64,000 nt of DNA from an uncultured Dorea sp. (GTDB taxonomy: Bacteria; Bacillota; Clostridia; Lachnospirales; Lachnospiraceae). Shown piece by piece: positions 56,690-64,000 of the stretch. Below the pieces are notes generated by a model. That model worked only from the letters and a program-made list of their open reading frames with translations, was not told the DNA's origin and searched no databases. Numbering within the stretch: the stretch's first letter is position 1; the number at the start of each line of letters is the position of its first letter. The stretch is taken from assembly GCA_910586965.1 (NCBI GenBank), contig CAJUMF010000005.1, forward strand, positions 62,001-126,000. The letters are read 5' to 3'. The position numbers were made by a program, and so were the translations under genes.

Positions 56690-59196
56690 TTTACCAGCCG
56701 GCACATAGTACGGCGCAGTTTATTTATATCTATCGGTTTGGACAGATGCTCATCCATCCCTGCCTCTTTTGCCATCGCCACGTCTTCCTCGAAAGCATTT
56801 GCGGACAAAGCTATGATGGGCGTTGCCTGTGCGTCCGTCCTGTCCATGCCGCGAATCACGCGGGCTGCCTCCAGTCCGCTCATGACGGGCATCATCAGAT
56901 CCATGAGGATGCAGTCGAAGGCTCCCTGCTCTGAACCCGCAAAGGCATCTACCGCAGCCTTTCCGTCTTTGGCAGTGACGACTGCTGCGCCGGCATCCTC
57001 CAGGATAAACTGCACGATTTCGCAGTTGATCTCATTATCTTCCACCAGGAGGACATGCAATCCGGAAATATCCCCGCACTCTTCTTCTGTCTGAGGCTTT
57101 TTATGCATCTGTTCGGCGTCGGTCTGGAAAGACAGGGCAATGCGGATCAGCGTTCCTTTTCCGAGGCGGCTTTCCAGCTCAATCGTACCGCCCATATGGT
57201 CCACCAGCCTTTTTACAATGGACATGCCAAGGCCTGTGCCGTTATAGTCTGTCCTTGCGTCCTGATGTTCCTGGGTAAACGCATCGAAAATATGCTCTTT
57301 GAACTTTTCTCCGATGCCGATTCCCGTATCTTCCACAGTAAATTGATAACCTGCGATGCCGTTTTTGTAAAAGAGTTCTTTTGCGCTGACAAAAACCGTT
57401 CCGTTTTGCCGGTTATATTTGATGGCATTGTCAATGATGTTTGAAAAGATTTGATTGAGGTACAAAGGATTTCCAATCAATTTTCTGTGCGTCAGCTCAA
57501 GCCCGCTCTTCAGATGGACGCCGGCAGCCTCAGCCCGGGGAGAAAGCGACGCGGTGCATTCCTCCAGCAGTTTGTGGAGGTCGAAGGGCTCGTCTGCGTC
57601 AAAGGGGCGTCCGCTTTCCAGCTTGCTGACCTCAAGCACATCGTTGACAAGAGACAGCAGATGCTCTGCGGACACGCGGATTTTCTCCCTGCATTCCGTT
57701 TGCTTTGCAGGGTTGTCCTGGCTTTTTTCCATGATTGTCAGCATCCCTTGAATCCCGTTGATGGGCGTGCGGAGGTCGTGCGACATATGGGAAAGGAATT
57801 TGCTTTTTGCGGAGTTCGCCTGCCTTACCTTTTCCAGCAGCTCCATAATGGACTGGTCCTGCTTTTTGCGTGTCGCCATGGTTTCTGTAATGTCCTGGTG
57901 ATATCCGTTCAGACAGGCTCCCGGTTTCTGGAATTTCCTGTCGGGTACGCCGCCGCAGCGGACGTAGATTTTGCCAAGCGTCGGATGGTTCCATGGGTAA
58001 ACGACCTCGCTGCGCCCAGTGTCCAGCATTTCCTGCACCGCCTGCTGTACGATGTCCACATATTTGGGATCAATATTCTGAAACCAGATTTGATAGCAGT
58101 CTTCCGGCTCGATATCTTCGCCTGCGCCGAGCAGCATCCGCATGGTTTTGTCGGCGTACATCCTGGGAGCGCAGCCTTCCTCCAATTCGATGGTCCAAAT
58201 CCCGGTTCTTGCCCCTTCCAGAATGGTCTCGATATCCCGCCGCGCCTCCAGCCTGTATTTCTCTTCCTGCTCCACCACGGCGTTGATATCACGGAACGCG
58301 AAGATTACAGTGTTTTTGCCTTTCTCATTTTCCAGAGTGGAAAAATGGAGTTCAACATTTTTCACGCCCTGCGGGTTATCCATTACCTGATATCGGATGT
58401 AAAATTTATTTTTTGTCGTAAGCTCGGCGAGAACACGGCTTTTCTCGGTCATTACGCGGATGCGCTCCCGGTCCCGGGGCTCTATGTATAAGGAGATATA
58501 CCGTTCCATTGCCTCCTCGTAACCGTCCTCAAAATTCACATCCTGTCTCGTCTGCAGACGTTCCGACTCCCGGTAGGTCTCGCATCTGCCAGTATCAAAG
58601 TCCACCTGGTAAATGCCTACATAGTCTACATTGAGGCTGCTTAGGACATCATAACTCCGGTTCTTCAGTTCCCTGACCAGATTGCGCTGCCTCAGGGATG
58701 AGACGATAAAGTGCGCCGCAATCTGCAGCATATTTGAGGTATAGTCTATTGATTTTACCGGAGGGTTGTCTACCCCGTAAAAGCCGATGATCCTGCCGTC
58801 GTCATAGAGCGGGACCACGACAACGGAATGGATATCCTGCCGTTTCAGCGTCTCGTACACAATAGGGTCGCTTTGGCGGATATCTTCTAAGTCTTTCAGG
58901 ACAATCTGTTTGCCGACGCTGAACTTCTGATACCAGCCCGCGCATATTTCCGGGGGAAGGTTTTGCAGATTCTCTTTTTCCGGCTGCACCCCGTCGGCCA
59001 CCCATTCGTAAGTGTTATCGTCGCAGCCGGCCGCGTTGCGCTCAAAAATATAGGTTCTCTCCCCGTTTAAAGCTTTCCCCAGGTACTCTAACTGCACCTT
59101 AAGGGAACGGTCCGGCGTCTTTTCCATCAGGGCAATGCGAAGCCCTTCATTAATAACGGTCTCCATGTTTTCAAAAGAGCTCTGCAAAGTATCCAT
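56680..59196 (-). CDS. Hybrid sensor histidine kinase/response regulator
   Basis: 838 residues from ATG 59196; GGAGGA lies 8 bases before it and inside a 5-codon longer frame from 59211. Order: GAF domain (about 20-185), two PAS-like domains (about 195-315 and 330-440), HisKA with phospho-acceptor His in SHDLRTPI (about 470), HATPase with NAIKYN (N box), DTGIGIG and GTGLGMSI, then a receiver domain (about 710-830) with LVEDNE and the phospho-Asp in CILMDLMMPVMSG. No membrane segments, so it senses a cytosolic signal. No separate output regulator is adjacent; the receiver may pass phosphate to a distant partner. Confidence 0.92.
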   Translation of the reverse strand: MDTLQSSFENMETVINEGLRIALMEKTPDRSLKVQLEYLGKALNGERTYIFERNAAGCDDNTYEWVADGVQPEKENLQNLPPEICAGWYQKFSVGKQIVLKDLEDIRQSDPIVYETLKRQDIHSVVVVPLYDDGRIIGFYGVDNPPVKSIDYTSNMLQIAAHFIVSSLRQRNLVRELKNRSYDVLSSLNVDYVGIYQVDFDTGRCETYRESERLQTRQDVNFEDGYEEAMERYISLYIEPRDRERIRVMTEKSRVLAELTTKNKFYIRYQVMDNPQGVKNVELHFSTLENEKGKNTVIFAFRDINAVVEQEEKYRLEARRDIETILEGARTGIWTIELEEGCAPRMYADKTMRMLLGAGEDIEPEDCYQIWFQNIDPKYVDIVQQAVQEMLDTGRSEVVYPWNHPTLGKIYVRCGGVPDRKFQKPGACLNGYHQDITETMATRKKQDQSIMELLEKVRQANSAKSKFLSHMSHDLRTPINGIQGMLTIMEKSQDNPAKQTECREKIRVSAEHLLSLVNDVLEVSKLESGRPFDADEPFDLHKLLEECTASLSPRAEAAGVHLKSGLELTHRKLIGNPLYLNQIFSNIIDNAIKYNRQNGTVFVSAKELFYKNGIAGYQFTVEDTGIGIGEKFKEHIFDAFTQEHQDARTDYNGTGLGMSIVKRLVDHMGGTIELESRLGKGTLIRIALSFQTDAEQMHKKPQTEEECGDISGLHVLLVEDNEINCEIVQFILEDAGAAVVTAKDGKAAVDAFAGSEQGAFDCILMDLMMPVMSGLEAARVIRGMDRTDAQATPIIALSANAFEEDVAMAKEAGMDEHLSKPIDINKLRRTMCRLVNNK

Positions 59197-59326
59197 AACA
59201 GTATCCTCCATAAATTCTCTTATACCAGTATAACATGATACGGGGGAAAATGCTATCTTATCTGTGGGGGCTGTTTGAGTGTCTTATTATTTCCTTAATA
59301 TATGGTAAAAATTGAGAATTTTTCAG

Positions 59327-59356
59327 TTGACAAGCTTGACAAGACTGTGCTATTAT
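59327..59356 (+). promoter_or_regulatory. Promoter of rpoBC
   Basis: TTGACA at 59327-59332 and TATTAT at 59351-59356 with 18-bp spacing. Two more TTGACA motifs lie at 59336-59341 and near 59411. The leader to rpoB is about 130 bases with no recognised RNA element. This promoter is needed because rpoB is cut off from rplJL. Confidence 0.65.
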
Positions 59357-59495
59357 AAAAAATGCGCTATTGTGGAAAGTTATGCCGTGAATTTACATGA
59401 AAAAACGACTTGACAAATAGTGAAGTTTGTGAAAGTGCACGATTTACGGGCAATTCGCTGCCCACAAAAAAATAAACGAGGAGTGAAACGTCAAT

Positions 59496-62400
59496 ATGGA
59501 GAAAAACAGAATTCGTCCCATTAAAAGTGGAAAAAGTTCCCGCATGAGCTATTCCAGACAAAAAGAAGTTCTTCAGATGCCGAATTTGATTGAAGTCCAG
59601 AAAGATTCCTATCATTGGTTTCTTGACGAGGGGTTGAAAGAAGTATTTGATGATATTTCACCGATTGCAGATTACAGCGGTCACTTAAGTCTGGAATTTG
59701 TAGATTTCACACTGTGCGAGGATGACGTAAAGTACACAATCGAAGAGTGTAAAGAACGTGATGCGACTTATGCTGCGCCTCTGAAGGTAAGGGTAAGGCT
59801 CCACAATAAAGAAACAGACGAGATTAATGAACATGAGATCTTCATGGGAGATTTGCCGCTGATGACAAGTACCGGAACATTCGTGATCAACGGGGCTGAA
59901 CGTGTTATCGTAAGTCAGTTAGTACGTTCTCCGGGTATTTATTATGCGATTGCCCATGATAAATTAGGAAAGAAACTGTATTCATCCACTGTCATTCCTA
60001 ACCGCGGAGCATGGTTAGAGTATGAGACGGATTCCAATGACGTTTTTTATGTACGAGTAGATAGAACGAGAAAGGTGCCGATTACTGTATTGATCCGTGC
60101 GCTGGGTATCGGTACTAATCCAGAGATTGTTGAGATTTTCGGTGAGGAGCCGAAGATCCTGGCAAGTTTTGAGAAAGATGCGGCTACAAATTATCAGGAA
60201 GGTCTTTTGGAATTATATAAAAAGATCCGTCCGGGTGAGCCTTTGGCGGTTGACAGTGCGGAAAGCCTGATCACCAGTATGTTCTTTGATCCAAGGCGTT
60301 ATGATCTGGCGAAGGTAGGTCGCTATAAGTTTAATAAGAAGCTCTTGCTCAGGAACCGGATCAACAGACAGGTCCTTGCTGAAGATGTAGTCAGTGTGAT
60401 CACTGGAGAGGTGATTGCCGAGGCAGGAACTAAGGTGACGAGAGAGCTTGCCGATGAGATTCAGAATGCGGCAGTTCCTTATGTATGGATTGAACGGCCG
60501 GATGAAGAGCGCAGTATCAAAGTCCTTTCTAATATGGTGGTTGACCTTACGTCAGTTGTGGACATTGACCCGAAGGAGGTCGGGGTGACAGAGCTTGTAT
60601 ATTATCCGGTGCTGGCAGGTCTTTTGGAGGAGACGGCAGGGGATATCGATGAGCTTAAGGATGCGATCAGAAGGGATATCCATGATTTGATCCCGAAGCA
60701 TATTACCAAAGAAGATATACTTGCGTCCATCAATTATAATATGCATTTAGAGTACGGTCTTGGCAATGATGATGATATCGATCATCTTGGCAACAGACGT
60801 ATCCGTGCAGTTGGAGAGCTTTTGCAGAACCAGTACAGGATTGGTCTGTCAAGGCTTGAGAGAGTAGTCCGCGAGAGGATGACGACACAGGACTTAGAGG
60901 GGATTTCTCCCCAGTCATTGATCAATATAAAGCCGGTAACAGCAGCGGTGAAGGAGTTCTTTGGCTCTTCACAGCTTTCCCAGTTCATGGATCAGAACAA
61001 TCCGCTCGGTGAGCTGACCCATAAGAGGCGTCTGTCTGCGCTCGGTCCTGGAGGTCTTTCCAGAGACCGTGCAGGATTTGAGGTCCGGGATGTACACTAT
61101 TCCCATTATGGAAGAATGTGCCCGATTGAGACGCCTGAAGGTCCGAATATCGGTCTGATCAATTCGCTGGCATGTTACGCGCGGATCAACCAGTACGGGT
61201 TTGTGGAGGCGCCTTACCGTAAGATTAACCATGATGATCCGTCAAATCCGGTTGTTACCGATGAAGTTGTCTATATGACGGCTGATGAGGAAGATAATTA
61301 CCATGTTGCCCAGGCCAATGAGCAGTTAGATGAGGAAGGGCATTTTGTCCGCAAGAATGTATCCGGACGTTACCGCGAGGAGACGCAGGAGTATGAGCGG
61401 AAAATGTTTGATTATATGGACGTGTCCCCGAAGATGGTATTCTCGGTGGCAACAGCCTTGATTCCTTTCCTTGAGAATGATGATGCTAACCGTGCGCTGA
61501 TGGGTTCTAACATGCAGCGTCAGGCAGTTCCTCTTCTGATGACTGAAGCTCCGGTAGTAGGAACCGGTATGGAGGAGAAGTCTGCGGTTGACTCGGGAGT
61601 GTGTATCGTCGCTGCAGAAGGAGGCGTTGTTGAGCGCTCTACGTCTAAAGAGATCATTATCCGGCAGAATGACGGCAGTACGAAAAAATATAAGCTGACG
61701 AAGTTCCTTCGCAGTAACCAGAGCAACTGCTACAATCAGAGACCGATTGTATTTAAAGGTGACAAGGTAGAAGCGGGAGATGTGATTGCAGACGGTCCGT
61801 CTACAGCTAATGGAGAGATGGCCCTTGGAAAGAACCCGCTCATCGGATTCATGACCTGGGAGGGTTATAACTATGAGGATGCCGTTCTGCTCAGTGAGCG
61901 GTTAGTGCAGGATGATGTGTATACATCTGTCCACATTGAGGAATATGAGGCGGAAGCCCGTGATACTAAGCTTGGGCCGGAGGAAATTACCCGTGATATT
62001 CCGGGTGTCGGCGATGATGCACTGAAAGATCTGGATGAGCGAGGGATTATCCGTATCGGAGCAGAAGTGCGTGCGGGAGATATCCTGGTTGGAAAGGTCA
62101 CTCCGAAGGGAGAGACAGAGCTTACCGCGGAGGAGAGGCTTCTTCGTGCAATCTTTGGCGAGAAAGCCAGGGAGGTAAGAGATACTTCCCTCAAGGTTCC
62201 GCATGGTGAATACGGAATCGTTGTAGATGCCAAGGTATTTACAAGAGAGAACGGCGATGAGCTTTCACCGGGAGTTAATCAGTCGGTAAGAATATATATC
62301 GCACAGAAGAGAAAGATATCTGTTGGAGACAAGATGGCCGGACGTCACGGTAATAAGGGTGTTGTTTCCCGTGTGCTTCCTGTAGAGGATATGCCGTTCC

Positions 62401-63368
62401 TTCCCAATGGACGCCCGCTTGATATCGTGCTGAATCCACTGGGTGTGCCGTCCCGTATGAATATCGGGCAGGTGTTGGAGATTCATTTGTCACTGGCAGC
62501 AAAGGCATTGGGCTTTAATATTGCTACACCGGTGTTTGACGGTGCAGATGAGAACGACATTATGGATACCCTTGACTTGGCAAACGATTATGTTAATTTA
62601 AGCTGGGAAGAGTTTGAAGCTAAGCATAAGGAAGAGTTGCTTCCAGATGTAATGAAGTATCTGTTGGAAAACCGTGAGCATAGAAAACTATGGAAAGGTG
62701 TTCCGATTTCCAGAGATGGAAAGGTGCGCCTGCGCGACGGAAGGACAGGAGAGTATTTTGACAGCCCGGTTACTATCGGACATATGCACTATCTGAAACT
62801 GCACCATCTTGTTGACGATAAGATCCATGCTCGTTCTACCGGCCCTTACTCACTGGTAACACAGCAGCCGTTGGGCGGTAAAGCGCAGTTCGGCGGACAG
62901 CGTTTCGGTGAGATGGAGGTGTGGGCACTTGAGGCTTACGGTGCATCTTATACACTGCAGGAGATTCTTACGGTGAAGTCCGATGATGTTGTGGGACGTG
63001 TGAAGACCTACGAGGCGATCATCAAGGGAGAAAATATTCCGGAGCCGGGTATTCCGGAGTCCTTCAAGGTACTTCTTAAGGAGCTGCAGTCTCTCGGACT
63101 TGACGTGAGAGTGCTTCGTGACGATAATACAGAGGTTGAAATCATGGAAACTGTTGATATGGGTGAGACAGATTTCCGTTCACTGATCGAGGGAGACAGA
63201 AAATACAGTGATGAGGACGACCTTGGACAGCAGGGATATACAGAGCAGGAATTCCAGGGAGAGGAGCTTGTCGATGTCGAAGCGGACGACGAGGACGATG
63301 ATGACTACGACATGGATTTTGAGGAAACTGACGATTACGCATATAATGATTTATCAGATGATATGTAG
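59496..63368 (+). CDS. rpoB: DNA-directed RNA polymerase subunit beta
   Basis: 1290 residues, full length. The rifampicin-binding region (about 488-525) reads SSQLSQFMDQNNPLGELTHK and then RRLSALGPGG, with the usual susceptible residues at the D516, H526 and S531 positions (E. coli numbering). The GDKMAGRHGNKGV block binds the active site, and the C-terminus ends in a long Asp/Glu-rich tail (last about 30 residues), common in Clostridia. GAGGAG lies 14 bases before the ATG. rpoC follows after 14 bases. Confidence 0.98.
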   Translation: MEKNRIRPIKSGKSSRMSYSRQKEVLQMPNLIEVQKDSYHWFLDEGLKEVFDDISPIADYSGHLSLEFVDFTLCEDDVKYTIEECKERDATYAAPLKVRVRLHNKETDEINEHEIFMGDLPLMTSTGTFVINGAERVIVSQLVRSPGIYYAIAHDKLGKKLYSSTVIPNRGAWLEYETDSNDVFYVRVDRTRKVPITVLIRALGIGTNPEIVEIFGEEPKILASFEKDAATNYQEGLLELYKKIRPGEPLAVDSAESLITSMFFDPRRYDLAKVGRYKFNKKLLLRNRINRQVLAEDVVSVITGEVIAEAGTKVTRELADEIQNAAVPYVWIERPDEERSIKVLSNMVVDLTSVVDIDPKEVGVTELVYYPVLAGLLEETAGDIDELKDAIRRDIHDLIPKHITKEDILASINYNMHLEYGLGNDDDIDHLGNRRIRAVGELLQNQYRIGLSRLERVVRERMTTQDLEGISPQSLINIKPVTAAVKEFFGSSQLSQFMDQNNPLGELTHKRRLSALGPGGLSRDRAGFEVRDVHYSHYGRMCPIETPEGPNIGLINSLACYARINQYGFVEAPYRKINHDDPSNPVVTDEVVYMTADEEDNYHVAQANEQLDEEGHFVRKNVSGRYREETQEYERKMFDYMDVSPKMVFSVATALIPFLENDDANRALMGSNMQRQAVPLLMTEAPVVGTGMEEKSAVDSGVCIVAAEGGVVERSTSKEIIIRQNDGSTKKYKLTKFLRSNQSNCYNQRPIVFKGDKVEAGDVIADGPSTANGEMALGKNPLIGFMTWEGYNYEDAVLLSERLVQDDVYTSVHIEEYEAEARDTKLGPEEITRDIPGVGDDALKDLDERGIIRIGAEVRAGDILVGKVTPKGETELTAEERLLRAIFGEKAREVRDTSLKVPHGEYGIVVDAKVFTRENGDELSPGVNQSVRIYIAQKRKISVGDKMAGRHGNKGVVSRVLPVEDMPFLPNGRPLDIVLNPLGVPSRMNIGQVLEIHLSLAAKALGFNIATPVFDGADENDIMDTLDLANDYVNLSWEEFEAKHKEELLPDVMKYLLENREHRKLWKGVPISRDGKVRLRDGRTGEYFDSPVTIGHMHYLKLHHLVDDKIHARSTGPYSLVTQQPLGGKAQFGGQRFGEMEVWALEAYGASYTLQEILTVKSDDVVGRVKTYEAIIKGENIPEPGIPESFKVLLKELQSLGLDVRVLRDDNTEVEIMETVDMGETDFRSLIEGDRKYSDEDDLGQQGYTEQEFQGEELVDVEADDEDDDDYDMDFEETDDYAYNDLSDDM

Positions 63369-63382
63369 AGAGGGGTGCCAAT

Positions 63383-64000
63383 ATGCCAGAAAATAATAAC
63401 CAACAAACTTTTCAGCCAATGGTATTTGATGCGATCAAGATAGGTTTGGCATCACCTGAGAAGATTTTGGATTGGTCTAAGGGCGAGGTTACAAAACCGG
63501 AAACGATCAACTACAGAACTCTGAAGCCTGAAAAAGATGGATTATTCTGCGAAAAGATCTTCGGACCAAGTAAGGACTGGGAGTGTCATTGCGGAAAATA
63601 TAAAAAGATTCGCTACAAAGGCGTTGTGTGTGACAGATGTGGTGTTGAGGTTACAAAAGCGAGCGTTCGCCGTGAGCGAATGGGACATATTGCCCTAGCT
63701 GCGCCGGTATCACACATCTGGTACTTTAAAGGAATTCCAAGCCGGATGGGGCTGATCCTTGATCTGTCTCCAAGGACTTTGGAAAAGGTGCTGTATTTCG
63801 CGTCCTATATTGTATTGGATAAGGGCAGCACAGAGCTTCAATATAAGCAGGTGTTGTCAGAGCAAGAGTATCAGGAGGCAAGGGAGACCTACGGCAATGC
63901 ATTCCGTGTAGGTATGGGAGCGGAGTCGATTCAGGAGCTTTTGCAGGCCATTGATTTAGAAAAAGAGTATAAAGAACTGTCGGAAGGCTTAAAGGGAGCG
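63383..64000 (+). CDS. rpoC: DNA-directed RNA polymerase subunit beta' (partial)
   Basis: The first 206 residues are in the window; the frame is open to the right edge. Start ATG 63383 with GAGAGGGG upstream. The zinc-binding CHCGKYKKIRYKGVVCDRCG of the N-terminal zinc ribbon is near residues 70-90, followed by the HIALAAPVSHIWYFKGIPSR clamp segment. Forms the catalytic core with the beta subunit. Confidence 0.98.
   Translation, partial: MPENNNQQTFQPMVFDAIKIGLASPEKILDWSKGEVTKPETINYRTLKPEKDGLFCEKIFGPSKDWECHCGKYKKIRYKGVVCDRCGVEVTKASVRRERMGHIALAAPVSHIWYFKGIPSRMGLILDLSPRTLEKVLYFASYIVLDKGSTELQYKQVLSEQEYQEARETYGNAFRVGMGAESIQELLQAIDLEKEYKELSEGLKGA

Noticed and set aside
57451..58491. Long open frame (346 codons) on the plus strand
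   Set aside because: It is antisense to the hybrid histidine kinase, with no ribosome-binding site and an unnatural composition; a GC-driven shadow.

Overview
The window reads as the chromosome of a Lachnospiraceae-type bacterium (Clostridia, former cluster XIVa). The grounds are strong AGGAGG ribosome-binding sites, Clostridia-like ribosomal and RNA-polymerase proteins, a T-box leader, an L10 leader, an HrcA/CIRCE site and Rpn-type nuclease genes. No taxonomic search was possible. No rRNA, tRNA, CRISPR array, prophage or complete insertion sequence was seen.

Layout. 1-9.3 kb: end of a membrane protein, an ornithine cyclodeaminase-family gene, an AAA-ATPase/PD-(D/E)XK protein, an orphan coiled-coil sensor-like protein, a hydrolase and a heterodimeric ABC exporter. 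9.3-17 kb: a cysteine-cluster protein, then an operon with a small unknown protein, an NhaC-type antiporter, a glycyl radical enzyme, its activase, a short-chain dehydrogenase and an XRE-cupin regulator, closed by a terminator. It looks like a self-contained anaerobic catabolic pathway of unknown substrate. 17-22.6 kb: a MATE transporter, a tryptophan T-box with a trpXYZ-type ABC transporter, and a C39-like peptidase.

22.6-28.5 kb: rpmG-secE-nusG-rplK-rplA, then a LysR/aminotransferase pair, then rplJ-rplL. Almost the same hairpin, resembling the L1 target of 23S rRNA, lies before both rplK and rplA; rplJL has its own promoter and L10 leader. The order resumes only at 59.5 kb with rpoB-rpoC, so about 31 kb separates rplL from rpoB.

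28.5-44.1 kb: a tellurium-resistance-type (Ter) stress island with two phosphoribosyltransferase/Pelota-type proteins, a CitE-like lyase, a YceG-HtrA fusion, a YceG protein, TelA, five TerD paralogues, a P-type Ca2+-ATPase, a HAD phosphatase and an AIM24 protein. Known comparative work links such sets to metal/stress sensing and a predicted nucleoside-like metabolite.

44.2-59.2 kb: a plastic region. An intact LacI regulator is followed by a decayed copy of a 3-methyladenine DNA glycosylase gene, an Rpn nuclease, the intact glycosylase, an HrcA-controlled hsp20, and a sugar ABC operon (DUF2291 lipoprotein, ATPase, permease, RbsD, PfkB kinase, FGGY kinase). The first two genes of that operon have been fused and truncated by an apparent deletion, leaving the transporter without a local substrate-binding protein. 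Two long inverted repeats and a 28-bp direct repeat fill the gap between permease and rbsD. A hypothetical gene, an Rpn remnant and a hybrid histidine kinase follow.
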